Assembly: GCA_018902755.1 (NCBI GenBank)
Contig: JAHIQI010000030.1
Coordinates: 62,001 to 126,000 of the forward strand
Direction of reading: 5' to 3'
DNA length: 64,000 nt
Origin: Pseudomonadota bacterium
GTDB lineage: Bacteria > Desulfobacterota > Desulfarculia > Desulfarculales > Desulfarculaceae
The notes under the pieces were generated by a model. It was not told the DNA's origin, did not search any database, and was given only the letters and a program-made list of their open reading frames with translations. Shown here in pieces: positions 8,832-17,477 of the stretch. Position numbers and translations under genes: made by a program. Position 1 is the first letter of the stretch, and each line of letters begins with the position of its first letter.

Positions 8832-9647
8832 TTGCCCAGAAAACAACGTCATTTCGTGCAATCATTGGCCAGGGGACTAAACGTTCTCCAGGCGTTTTCC
8901 GCCGAGCATTCACGCCTTACCTTGTCCCAAATATCCGAGCGCACCGGGTTCAACGTGGTGGCGGTGCAACGCTACACCGACACCCTCATGGAAATGGGCT
9001 TTTTGAAGCGCAACCGGCACCGTGAGTTCTTTTTGGGGCCTGGGGTCTTGTCCCTGGGTTTCGCTTTTTTGAACCGCACCGAACTCAAGAAAATCGCCGA
9101 GGAATACATCTCCGAATTTTCCGACCGGGTGGGCCGTACCCTGAACATGGCCATCCTGGACGGCGCGGAGATCATTTTCATCTACCGCAAGGAAGTGCAC
9201 CGCTTCCTCAGCTACGACTTGCACGCCGGCTCCAAGCTCCCGGCCCATTGCACCGGCTCGGGCAAGTGTCTGCTGGCCGGGCTGGACGACGTCAGCCTCA
9301 GGGAACTTTTGCACAGCGCCGACCTATACCGGGTGACCGCCCACACCATCGTGGACCCGGAGATGCTCTGGAAAGACCTTATGCTCACCCGCAAGCGGGG
9401 CTACAGCATCGCCGACCGGGAGTGGATCTCCGACCTCTACTCCGTGGGCGTGCCCATCATCAACCGGGAAGAAAAAATGGAGGCGGCGGTGAACCTCTCC
9501 CTCTCCCTGGAAGAGGCCAAGGGAGACCACCTCAGGGACATGTTGAACCAATTCATTGAGTTGGGGCACAGCCTGTCGTTGGCCATGGGCTACCAGGGCC
9601 CCTACCCCGTGATTCCCATCGCCGACCCATCAGGAGACGCCAGGTGA
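8832..9647 (+). CDS. IclR-family transcriptional regulator
   Basis: Regulator of 271 residues. It opens in the way typical of the family, with FVQSLARGLNVLQAF and a winged helix-turn-helix (residues ~10-75, TLSQISERTGFNVVAVQRYTD). The C-terminal IclR effector domain follows (residues ~85-255), with PAHCTGSGKCLLAGL as its signature loop and SVGVPIINREEKMEAAVNLS later. The only sensible start is TTG 8832. The stop overlaps the GTG start of the ligase gene (GTGA at 9644-9647), so regulator and ligase are translationally coupled. A perfect inverted repeat upstream suggests autoregulation. It probably controls the ligase/TAXI half of the block in response to an aromatic or carboxylic acid. Confidence 0.92.
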   Translation: MPRKQRHFVQSLARGLNVLQAFSAEHSRLTLSQISERTGFNVVAVQRYTDTLMEMGFLKRNRHREFFLGPGVLSLGFAFLNRTELKKIAEEYISEFSDRVGRTLNMAILDGAEIIFIYRKEVHRFLSYDLHAGSKLPAHCTGSGKCLLAGLDDVSLRELLHSADLYRVTAHTIVDPEMLWKDLMLTRKRGYSIADREWISDLYSVGVPIINREEKMEAAVNLSLSLEEAKGDHLRDMLNQFIELGHSLSLAMGYQGPYPVIPIADPSGDAR

Positions 9648-11179
9648 ACGTAGGATCATTACTGGTCAACGCGGTGGGCAAGTTCCCCGCCGCCACCGCC
9701 ATCGTGGACGGCCCAACCAGGCTGAGCTTCGCCGAACTGGACCAGCGCACCCGCCGCCTGGCCTCGGCCATGCTGGGGGCGGGGCTTCACCCCGGCGACC
9801 CGGTGGCCATGCTTTTCTACAACAGCGCCCACATGGTGGAGGCCTATTACGCCACGGTGCGGGCGGGCCTGGTGGCCGTACCCATCAACTTCCGCCTGGC
9901 CGGGCGGGAGATGGCCTTCATGCTGGCCGACTCCGGGGCCAAGGCCTTGTTCTACGATCCCGAGTTCGACCCCATGATCGCCGGATTCAGGGACGACCTG
10001 GAGGATCTGCGCTTTCTGGTGTCGCCCCGGCCCGGCCCTTCGGGCCTGGCCCAAGACTATGAGGAGTTTCTGGCCACCGGCCAGGCCGCCGAGGACCGCG
10101 GCGGGGTGAGCGAGGATCATCCCTGCCAGCTCATGTACACCTCCGGCACCACCGGACGCCCCAAGGGGGCGGTGATCACCCACCGCAACGTGATCTGGAA
10201 CCTGTTCAACACCATCCACGGCCGGGAAGATCGGGCCGGGCAGATATCCATCATCGTGGGCCCGCTGTACCACACCGCCGCGCTCAACAACCACCTCACC
10301 ATCCAGCTGGCCCTGGGCGGCGCCAGCGTGCTGGTCAAGAGCTTTAACGCCGAGGGGCTCCTGGCCACCATCCAGCAGGAGCGGGCCACGGTCATCTCCG
10401 GCTCGCCGGCCATGTACAACCTGCTCATGCAGCATCCGGCCGCCGGAAGCTACGACACCACCAGCATCACCAAATGCACCACCGGGGCCGACAAGCTGGC
10501 CATGGAGACCAAGCGCCGCCTGATGGAGTTCTTCCCCAACATAGAGGGGGTGTACGACGTCTATGGCTGCACCGAAGCCTCGCCCTGCATCGCCATCCTG
10601 GCCGCCCGGGACTCCCTGCGCAAGGACGGCTCCATCGGCCCGCCCCTGCCCTTTTTGCAGGCGCGGGTGGTGGACGAGATGGGCCGGGTCCTGGGGCCGG
10701 ACCAGGTGGGCGAGTTGGTGTGCAAGGGGCCCAACGTGATGAGCGGCTACCACAACAATCCCGAGGGCACCGCCGAGGCTATAAGGGACGGCTGGCTGCA
10801 CACCGGCGACCTGGCCCGCATGGACACCGAAGGCTACCTGTACATCGTGGACCGCAAGAAGGACATGATCGTCAGCGGCGGCGAGAACATCTACCCGCGC
10901 GAGCTGGAAGAGGTGCTCTACACCCACCCGGCCATCGCCGACGCTGCAGTGGTGGGCATGCCCGACGAGGTATGGGGCGAGAGCGTCTGCGCCTTCGTGG
11001 CCCTTCGGCCGGGCAGCAGCCTGGGGGCCGAGGAGGTGGTGGCGCTGTGCAAGGCCAACCTGGCCAGCTACAAGAAGCCCAAGCGGGTGGAGTTTCTGCC
11101 TGAGATTCCCCGCAATCCCTCGGGCAAGGTCCTCAAGGTGGAGCTTCGCCGCCAGTGGTTGGATAAATCAGAAAAATAA
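9644..11179 (+). CDS. AMP-dependent acyl-CoA ligase (class I adenylate-forming enzyme)
   Basis: Activates a carboxylic acid to its CoA thioester through an acyl-adenylate; 511 residues. The ATP-binding P-loop MYTSGTTGRPKGAV starts at residue 164. GWLHTGDLARMDTEGYLYIVDRKKDMIVSGGENIYP (A8 region) lies near residue 383 onward. The adenylation Lys is in NPSGKVLK at about residue 495. All catalytic elements are present. GTG 9644 overlaps the end of iclR. It resembles long-chain or feruloyl/cyclohexane-carboxylate CoA ligases of the same size, and sequence alone does not fix the substrate. A TAXI-type receptor gene follows, suggesting that the ligase traps what that transporter imports. Confidence 0.9.
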   Translation: MNVGSLLVNAVGKFPAATAIVDGPTRLSFAELDQRTRRLASAMLGAGLHPGDPVAMLFYNSAHMVEAYYATVRAGLVAVPINFRLAGREMAFMLADSGAKALFYDPEFDPMIAGFRDDLEDLRFLVSPRPGPSGLAQDYEEFLATGQAAEDRGGVSEDHPCQLMYTSGTTGRPKGAVITHRNVIWNLFNTIHGREDRAGQISIIVGPLYHTAALNNHLTIQLALGGASVLVKSFNAEGLLATIQQERATVISGSPAMYNLLMQHPAAGSYDTTSITKCTTGADKLAMETKRRLMEFFPNIEGVYDVYGCTEASPCIAILAARDSLRKDGSIGPPLPFLQARVVDEMGRVLGPDQVGELVCKGPNVMSGYHNNPEGTAEAIRDGWLHTGDLARMDTEGYLYIVDRKKDMIVSGGENIYPRELEEVLYTHPAIADAAVVGMPDEVWGESVCAFVALRPGSSLGAEEVVALCKANLASYKKPKRVEFLPEIPRNPSGKVLKVELRRQWLDKSEK

Positions 11180-11269
11180 GCGCCGGGCCCGCATGGGGTT
11201 TATAGCGGACCGGGCTGTTGCATAGAGGAGTGCTAAACGTCGGGAACGATCAAAGGGAGGAATAGTTCC

Positions 11270-12247
11270 ATGAAAGCTACAAAAAGCGTGAAGACCATTT
11301 TGGCCGTGTTTTTGGCCCTGGCCTTGGCCATGAGCCTGGCCGGAGGAGCCCTGGCCGCCGATCAACGCCTGTCCATCGGCACCGCCAGCACTGGCGGCAG
11401 CTGGTATCCCCTGGGCGGCGGGGTGGCCAACATGATCAACAAGTACGTCAAGGGCTACTACGCCTCGGCCCACCCCTCGGGCGCTTCCATCGAAAACATC
11501 CGCGCGGTCATGAAAGGCCAAGACGCCCTGGCCCTGACCATGCCCGACGCCGCCCTGTACGCCTATGAGGGCAAGGACGCCTTCCAGGGCAAGCCCCAGA
11601 AGAAGCTGCGGGGCCTGTTCTCCACCTACCCGGTGGACATCCAGTTCTACGTGTTGAGCGACTCGCCGGTGAAGACCATCGCCGACATCAAGGGCAAGAA
11701 CCTCAAGGTGGCCGTGGGCGCCCCGGGCAGCGGCACCGAGAAGATGGCCCAGTACGTGCTCAAGGTCTACGGCATCACCTATGACGACATCGACGAGCAG
11801 TTCCTGAGCGCCACCGAGACCACGGCGGCCATGAAGGACGGCAACCTCGACGTGGGCATCGTCACCCTGGGCACCCCCGCCCCCACCCTGATGGACCTGG
11901 CCACCCAGCGCGAGATCCGCTTCCTGGACATCGAGCCCGCCGTGGCCCAGAAGATCAACAAGGACTTCCCGGCCTACTTCCCGCGCACCATTCCGGCCGG
12001 CACCTACAAGAACATGACCAAGCCCCACCACACCCTGGCCTGGATGGGCCTGTTCGTGGTCAGCGCCGACATGTCCGACCAGCTGGCCTACGACATCTGC
12101 AAGGCGGTGTTCGACCACAAGGCGGAGCTGGACAAGATCCACAAGAAGTTCGCCCTGATCAACCTGGAAAGCGCCACCAGCGGCATGTCGGTTCCCCTGC
12201 ATCCGGGAGCCGTGAAGTTCTTCAAGGAGCGCGGAATCCTGAAGTAG
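11270..12247 (+). CDS. TAXI-family TRAP transporter solute receptor
   Basis: Periplasmic receptor of TAXI type, 325 residues. The signal peptide spans residues 1-29 (ending GGALAAD). The mature protein opens with RLSIGTASTGGSWYPLGGGVANMINKYV, the hallmark of TAXI receptors, and has KNLKVAVGAPGSGTEKMAQYVL in the middle. ATG 11270 follows GGGAGG. It is unrelated to the DctP receptor at 4.5 kb, so the block encodes two distinct TRAP systems. A DUF1850 protein and the matching fused permease follow, the standard TAXI arrangement. TAXI systems are known or inferred to carry glutamate/dicarboxylates and related acids. Confidence 0.93.
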   Translation: MKATKSVKTILAVFLALALAMSLAGGALAADQRLSIGTASTGGSWYPLGGGVANMINKYVKGYYASAHPSGASIENIRAVMKGQDALALTMPDAALYAYEGKDAFQGKPQKKLRGLFSTYPVDIQFYVLSDSPVKTIADIKGKNLKVAVGAPGSGTEKMAQYVLKVYGITYDDIDEQFLSATETTAAMKDGNLDVGIVTLGTPAPTLMDLATQREIRFLDIEPAVAQKINKDFPAYFPRTIPAGTYKNMTKPHHTLAWMGLFVVSADMSDQLAYDICKAVFDHKAELDKIHKKFALINLESATSGMSVPLHPGAVKFFKERGILK

Positions 12248-12256
12248 GGATTCGTC

Positions 12257-12823
12257 TTGCGCCCTAGCGAGAAAAAAGCCTGGGGAGCGCGGCCGCCTTT
12301 GCCAAGAGGCGAGGCGGCCCGCTCCACGGCCCGGCGGCTACTAAGGTTGGCCGGGGCCCTGCTGCTGACGCTCTTGTGCGCGGCGGCAACCCCGGCGGCC
12401 GAGCCCGGCTTGGTGCTCAACCTGGTGGAGACCGACACCGGGCGGGTGGCGCTCAGTGTACCCATCGCGCCCGGCGAGGACTTCACGGTGTGGTTTCTGC
12501 ACTCCTACGACCGCGCCTTCTTCGCCGAGCACTACCGCGCCTTGGCTCCGGGCCGCATTTTGCTGACCCACATGACCTTCAAGTCCAACCTCAACGGCGA
12601 GGGCTTTGAGTATCACGATTTTCATCTACGCCCGGACGGGGTGGGCGAGCTGCGCAACATCAACGAACCCCGCGGGGAGGTCCACTTCATGATGGGCTCC
12701 CCGGATATGGCTAATCACACCCTCATCCTGCGGGGGAAACGCATTCGGCTGGTGAATTACGTTGCCCCCCGCACGCTGGTGAGTTTCAGGGTCTGTTGTG
12801 CGCCGCGAAAAAATAAGGATTAG
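12257..12823 (+). CDS. DUF1850 domain protein associated with TAXI TRAP transporter
   Basis: Protein of 188 residues with an N-terminal hydrophobic segment at about 30-48 (signal peptide or anchor). The DUF1850 core follows: LVLNLVETDTGRVALSVPI, then FTVWFLHSYDRAFFAEHYR, and a GEGFEYHDF stretch. DUF1850 genes regularly sit between TAXI receptor and permease genes, as here, and an accessory role at the membrane is assumed; no reaction is known. The start is TTG 12257 with AGGGA six bases upstream. It lies 9 bases after the receptor and 8 before the permease, so it is certainly co-transcribed. Confidence 0.85.
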   Translation: MRPSEKKAWGARPPLPRGEAARSTARRLLRLAGALLLTLLCAAATPAAEPGLVLNLVETDTGRVALSVPIAPGEDFTVWFLHSYDRAFFAEHYRALAPGRILLTHMTFKSNLNGEGFEYHDFHLRPDGVGELRNINEPRGEVHFMMGSPDMANHTLILRGKRIRLVNYVAPRTLVSFRVCCAPRKNKD

Positions 12824-12831
12824 GTACCGTC

Positions 12832-14724
12832 ATGCCCAGCAATAGCTCCAAAAGCCTCACCGCTTGGATCATCACCGTGGTGGCCTTGGGAATGAGCGCT
12901 TTTCAGTTGTACACCGCCCAGTTCGGATTGTTTTCGGCCATGGTGCAAAGGCCGGTGCACCTGCTGTTCGCCGCCGCCCTGGTGTTGTTGATCTTCCCGG
13001 TGGCGCGCAGCATGTCAGGCGGGTCCTATCCCCTGTACCTGCGCATCTGGGATTGGGTGCTCATCACCGCCTCGGCCGCGTCCCTATTGCACATCGTGGC
13101 CACCTACAAGGACCTGGTGTCCCGGGGCGGCGCGGCCACGGAGACCGACCTGTGGCTGGGCGGCCTGGTCATTCTCCTGGTGCTGGAAACCACCCGCCGG
13201 GTGATGGGGCCCTCGCTGCCCATAATCACCATAGTGGCCATCGGCTACACCCTGTTTGGCCATCACATCCCCGGCATGTGGGGCCACCGGCTCATCGACC
13301 TGGAACAGCTCATCGGCTACCAGTACCTAACCACCGAGGGGTTGTTCACCATCCCCCTGGGGGTGTCGGCCAGCTTCATCTTCATCTTCATTCTCTTTGG
13401 GGCCTTTTTGGTGGCCTCGGGCACCGGCGAGTTTTTCATAAAGTTCGCCAACGCCCTGGCCGGGCACCTGCGTGGCGGCCCGGCCAAGGTGGCGGTCCTG
13501 AGCAGCGCCACCTTCGGCTCCATCTCCGGCTCGGCGGTGGCCAACGTGGTCAGCACCGGCTCGTTCACCATCCCGTTGATGAAAAAGATCGGCTACCGCC
13601 CGGTGTTCGCCGGGGCCATCGAGTCGGTGGCCTCCACCGGGGGCCAGTTCATGCCTCCGGTCATGGGTGCGGCAGCCTTCATCATCGCCGACATGCTGGG
13701 CGTGACCTATTTGGACGTGTGCAAGGCCGCCCTGATCCCGGCGGTGCTCTACTTCTTCGCCCTGATCTACATGGTGCACCTGGAGGCCCGGCGGCGGGAC
13801 CTCCGGGGCCTGGACCGCTCGGAGCTGCCCAACCTGTTCAAGACCATCAAGGAGGGTGGGCATCTGCTGCTGCCGGCGGTGCTCTTGGTGATCCTCTTGG
13901 TCCAGGGCTACTCGCCCATGAAGGCCGGCCTGTGGGCCCTGGTGGCGGTGGTGGTGATCAGCTGGTTCAAGAAAGAGACCCGCATGGGTCCCAAGGCCAT
14001 CTTGCAGGCCATGGAAAAGGGCGCCAAGGGCAGCCTGGAAGTGGCCCTGGCCTGCGCCTGCGCGGGCATCGTCATCGGCTGCGTCACCCAGTCCGGCCTG
14101 GGGCTCAAGTTCTCCAGCCTGGTCATCCAGGCCTCGGGCGGCAGCCTGATCCTCTCTCTGGTCTTCGTGATGATCGCCTCGCTGGTGCTGGGCATGGGGC
14201 TGACCACCTCGGCGGCCTATATCCTCACCATCATCCTGGCCGGTCCGGTGCTGGTGGACCTGGGGGTGGCCCCCTTGGCGGCCCACATGTTCGTATTCTA
14301 CTACGCCTGCTTGTCGTGCATCACCCCGCCGGTGGCCCTGGCCGCATTCGCCGCCGCGGGACTGGCCGGGTCCAAGCCGTTCTCCACCGGCTTCGAGTCC
14401 ATGCGCCTGGCCATCATCGCCTACATCGTGCCCTTCATCTTCGTGTACCACCCGGTGCTGATCTGGCAGGGGTCCTGGTGGGCCATCGCCCTGTCCTTTA
14501 TCAGCGCCACCCTGGGGTGCATGGCCATAGGCTCGGCCCTCATGGGCTTCATGAACTACCGCCTCAACCTTTTGCTGCGCCTGGCCCTTTTGGCGGCGGC
14601 CTTCGGCCTGATCATGCCCGGCATCCAAAGCGACCTGCTGGGCGGGGCCCTGCTGGGCCTGGTCTATACCTTCACCAGATTTCAGGCCCGCAAGATGGGG
14701 CCCGACACGGCTTTGGCGGCCTAG
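12832..14724 (+). CDS. TAXI-type TRAP transporter fused permease
   Basis: Large membrane protein of 630 residues, about 16-18 predicted helices. It fuses the small and large TRAP permease parts in the layout found with TAXI receptors. Signatures are AVANVVSTGSFTIPLMKKIGYRP and STGGQFMPPVMGAAAFIIADMLGV in the first half, and SCITPPVALAAFAAAGLAGS in the second. ATG 12832 follows AAGGATTAGG at a workable distance. With the receptor and DUF1850 protein it makes a complete second TRAP system. A second acyl-CoA ligase gene follows 12 bases downstream, tying import to CoA activation. Confidence 0.92.
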   Translation: MPSNSSKSLTAWIITVVALGMSAFQLYTAQFGLFSAMVQRPVHLLFAAALVLLIFPVARSMSGGSYPLYLRIWDWVLITASAASLLHIVATYKDLVSRGGAATETDLWLGGLVILLVLETTRRVMGPSLPIITIVAIGYTLFGHHIPGMWGHRLIDLEQLIGYQYLTTEGLFTIPLGVSASFIFIFILFGAFLVASGTGEFFIKFANALAGHLRGGPAKVAVLSSATFGSISGSAVANVVSTGSFTIPLMKKIGYRPVFAGAIESVASTGGQFMPPVMGAAAFIIADMLGVTYLDVCKAALIPAVLYFFALIYMVHLEARRRDLRGLDRSELPNLFKTIKEGGHLLLPAVLLVILLVQGYSPMKAGLWALVAVVVISWFKKETRMGPKAILQAMEKGAKGSLEVALACACAGIVIGCVTQSGLGLKFSSLVIQASGGSLILSLVFVMIASLVLGMGLTTSAAYILTIILAGPVLVDLGVAPLAAHMFVFYYACLSCITPPVALAAFAAAGLAGSKPFSTGFESMRLAIIAYIVPFIFVYHPVLIWQGSWWAIALSFISATLGCMAIGSALMGFMNYRLNLLLRLALLAAAFGLIMPGIQSDLLGGALLGLVYTFTRFQARKMGPDTALAA

Positions 14725-14736
14725 AGAGGGGAAGGC

Positions 14737-16320
14737 ATGCAAAACCTGCGCGAACTGATGGAGGCGCGCTCCGCCGAGCTGGGCTCCAAGCAATACCTGG
14801 TGTTCGGCGAGCGTTCCTACTCCTTTGCCGAAATGAATGACCGGGTGAACCAGGCGGCCCAGGGCCTCAGGGCCTTGGGCCTGGGCCCCGGCCAAAAGGC
14901 GGCCATGCTGGTGGTCAACTCGCCGGAGTTCCTCTGGCTGTGGTGGGCCATCCTCAAGCTGGGGGCGGTTATGGTGCCGGTGAACCTGCGCCTCACCGCC
15001 GGGGAGGTGGCCTACATCCTCAACCACTCGGAAACCAAGGTGGTGCTCCTGGGCGACCAGTCCGTGCCGCTGTTGGCCGAGCTGCAAGAGCAATGCCCCG
15101 GCGTGGCCCACTGGCTGGGCGTGGGCCTGGAGTCGGAGCAGGGATTGGCTCCCACCGAGGATTTCTACGGCCTGCCCGCCGAGGCCCCGCCCCCAGTGGA
15201 GATGGGGCTGGACCACCCGGCGGGGATTCTCTACACCTCGGGCACCACCGGATTCCCCAAGGGGGTGGTGCACACCCACGGCAACTACCTGCGCACCGCC
15301 GCCAGCTTCGCCCGCACCTGCGGCCTCGCGCCCCAGGACCGCCTCATGACCACCAACCCCTTGTTCCACGTCAACGCCCAGTTTTACTCCTGCCTGGGGA
15401 CCCTGTTCAAAGGCGCGACCCTGGTGCTCACCGAAAAGTTCAGCGCCACGCGTTTGTGGGGCTGGACCCGGGAACACCGGGTGAACAAGGTGGTGATGCT
15501 CCTGGCCCTGACCACCATCCTTTACAACCGCCCGCCCCAGGACGACGACGCCGACAACCCGGTGGAGCTGGTGGTGGCCGGGGGGGCGCCCAAGGGCCAC
15601 TACGCCGACTTCGAGCGCCGCTTCGGGCTGAAGCTGCAAACCCTCTACAGCCTCACCGAGTCCCCCCTGGCCCTCATGGGAGTGCTGGACCAGCCGGTAA
15701 AAGACGGCTCGGTGGGGGTGCCCATGATCCCCGACTGGCCCGGCCTGACCAACCAGGTGGCCGTGGTGGACGAGCAGGACCGAGAGCTGCCTCCGGGCGA
15801 GACCGGGCAGATCGTGCTGCGCAGCCAGGCCATGATGAAGGAGTACTTCAAGGACCCCCAGGCCACGGCCGAGGCCCTGAAAGGCGGCTGGTTGCACACC
15901 GGCGACCTGGGCCGCACCGACGAGGAGGGCTGGGTCTATTTCCTGGGCCGGGGCAAGGACGTGATCCGCAAAAAGGGCGAGAACATAGGCGCGGTGGAGG
16001 TGGAGAACGCCTTGGCCGCCTCCGATCTGGTGGCCGAAGCGGCGGTGCTGGGGGTGATGCCCCCGGACGCGGCGGGAGAGGAGGAGATCATGGCCTTCGT
16101 GGTGCGCTCTCCCGAGGCCGCTCCGGGCTGGGAGGCCCTGATCGCCCATTGCGAAGGCTGTCTAGCCGACTTCAAGGTGCCCCGCTTCTGGCTGGCCGTG
16201 GAGTCCCTGCCCAAGAACGCCATGAACCGGGTGGTTAAAAACAAGCTGCGGGAGCGGGAAGACCTGGAAAACACCCCAGGCACCTATGACCGCCAGGCTA
16301 AGAAGGAGGTGGGAACATGA
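14737..16320 (+). CDS. AMP-dependent acyl-CoA ligase, second copy
   Basis: Second class I adenylate-forming ligase, 527 residues. The ATP loop LYTSGTTGFPKGVVHTHGN lies at residues ~165-183. GWLHTGDLGRTDEEGWVYFLGRGKDVI marks the hinge. The C-terminal adenylation Lys is within NAMNRVVKNKLRER, which has diverged around the usual G-K position, so the exact Lys is uncertain. ATG 14737 follows GAGGGGAA. It ends in an ATGA overlap with the alcohol dehydrogenase gene. It shares only family-level similarity with the ligase at 9.6 kb, so each may serve a different acid or a different step. The substrate is unknown. Confidence 0.88.
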   Translation: MQNLRELMEARSAELGSKQYLVFGERSYSFAEMNDRVNQAAQGLRALGLGPGQKAAMLVVNSPEFLWLWWAILKLGAVMVPVNLRLTAGEVAYILNHSETKVVLLGDQSVPLLAELQEQCPGVAHWLGVGLESEQGLAPTEDFYGLPAEAPPPVEMGLDHPAGILYTSGTTGFPKGVVHTHGNYLRTAASFARTCGLAPQDRLMTTNPLFHVNAQFYSCLGTLFKGATLVLTEKFSATRLWGWTREHRVNKVVMLLALTTILYNRPPQDDDADNPVELVVAGGAPKGHYADFERRFGLKLQTLYSLTESPLALMGVLDQPVKDGSVGVPMIPDWPGLTNQVAVVDEQDRELPPGETGQIVLRSQAMMKEYFKDPQATAEALKGGWLHTGDLGRTDEEGWVYFLGRGKDVIRKKGENIGAVEVENALAASDLVAEAAVLGVMPPDAAGEEEIMAFVVRSPEAAPGWEALIAHCEGCLADFKVPRFWLAVESLPKNAMNRVVKNKLREREDLENTPGTYDRQAKKEVGT

Positions 16321-17414
16321 AAACCCGCGCGGTGGTGGCCGTAGAGGCGGGCAAGCTGGAAATGCGCGAGTTTCCCCTGCCCGAGATCGGCGAGGAGGAC
16401 GGCATCCTCAAGCTGGAGATGGTGGGGGTGTGCGGCTCGGACCCCGGCATCTTCAAGGGCAAGTCCGCCCGGGGCGCGCGGCCCTATCCCATCATCCTGG
16501 GCCACGAGATGGTGGGCCGGGTCTATAAGATGGGCCAGGCGGCCCAGAAGCGCCACGGGGTGAAGGAAGGCGACCGGGTCATCATCGAGTACGCCTTCGG
16601 CTGCGGCAAGTGCCGCCCCTGCCTGGAGGGTCGCTACACCCTTTGCAAGAACTTCTACACCTACGGCTCCATGATCTCCTGCGCCGAGCCGCCCCATCTT
16701 TACGGGGCCTACGCCGACTACCTCTACATCAACCCCAGGGCCATGCTGCACAAGATCAGCGAAGAGCTGTCCGCCGAGGCGGCGGTGCTCACCTGCGCGG
16801 TGTTGGGCAACGGGGTGCGCTGGCTGCACCAGATCGGCGGATGCGGCATAGGCAAGGCGGTGGCCATCGTGGGGCCGGGCCAGCAGGGCCTGGCCGGGGT
16901 GGCCGTGGCCAAGGAGTCTGGGGCGGGCCCCATCATGGTGGTGGGCCTGGAGCGCGACGCCCCGCGCCTGGAGATGGCCAAGCGCTTCGGGGCGGACGTG
17001 GTGATCAACGCCGAGCGCGAGGACCCGGTTGAGGCGGTGCGCCGGGCCACCGGCGGGGCCATGGCCGAACTGGTCATGGACGTCACCGGACATCCCCAGG
17101 GGGCGCGCCTGGCCCTGGACCTGGCCGGCCTGGGGGCTACGCTGGTCCTGCCCGGCCTCTACGGCACCGGGGTGGAGATTCCCCTGGCCCTGGACAAGGT
17201 GGTGTTCAACGAGATCACCCTAAAGGGGGTCTTCTCCCACGACTACCCGGCGGTGGAGCCGGCCATCAAGATGGCCGAGTCCGGCAAATACCCCCTGGAG
17301 GAGTTGGTGACCCACCGTCTGCCCCTGGAGGAGGCCCTGCACGCCCTGAAGCTGGTGGCCGGGGAGGTGCCGGGAGAAACGGCCATGAAGGTGCTTCTGG
17401 ACCCGGCGCTCTAG
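16317..17414 (+). CDS. Zinc-dependent alcohol dehydrogenase (MDR family)
   Basis: Medium-chain dehydrogenase of 365 residues that would oxidise an alcohol or reduce an enoyl/keto group with NAD(P). Catalytic zinc ligands are visible: Cys39 in GVCGSD, and His63-Glu64 in LGHEMVG. Structural zinc ligands are Cys96, 99, 102 and 110 in GCGKCRPCLEGRYTLC. The Rossmann domain starts near KAVAIVGPGQQGLAG. Both zinc sites are complete. ATG 16317 lies in the ATGA overlap with the ligase. It is the last gene of the catabolic block and is followed by a hairpin terminator. The substrate is unknown; some MDR enzymes in aromatic pathways act on cyclic hydroxyacyl-CoA. Confidence 0.9.
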   Translation: MKTRAVVAVEAGKLEMREFPLPEIGEEDGILKLEMVGVCGSDPGIFKGKSARGARPYPIILGHEMVGRVYKMGQAAQKRHGVKEGDRVIIEYAFGCGKCRPCLEGRYTLCKNFYTYGSMISCAEPPHLYGAYADYLYINPRAMLHKISEELSAEAAVLTCAVLGNGVRWLHQIGGCGIGKAVAIVGPGQQGLAGVAVAKESGAGPIMVVGLERDAPRLEMAKRFGADVVINAEREDPVEAVRRATGGAMAELVMDVTGHPQGARLALDLAGLGATLVLPGLYGTGVEIPLALDKVVFNEITLKGVFSHDYPAVEPAIKMAESGKYPLEELVTHRLPLEEALHALKLVAGEVPGETAMKVLLDPAL

Positions 17415-17440
17415 CGCCCCGCCCACGCCCGAACACATCA

Positions 17441-17475
17441 CGCCCGCCCGGTCAACCCACCGGGCGGGCGCTTTC
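17441..17475. terminator. Bidirectional terminator between convergent genes
   Basis: CGCCCGCCCGGT (17441-17452) pairs perfectly with ACCGGGCGGGCG (17459-17470) over 12 bp around the loop CAACCC. It is followed by CTTTCG on the + strand. It lies between the alcohol dehydrogenase and the convergent flavodoxin-ferredoxin gene. The U-run is short, so efficiency is uncertain. Confidence 0.6.
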
Positions 17476-17477
17476 GT

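Noticed and set aside
13327..16149. A 940-codon antisense open frame opposite the TAXI permease and ligase genes
   Set aside because: It mirrors two well-supported genes, is rich in His/Gly/Gln as expected from antisense of GC-rich codons, and has no domain. The same applies to the long antisense frames at 1616-3088, 3090-4340, 9659-10927, 39853-41118 and 48599-50653.
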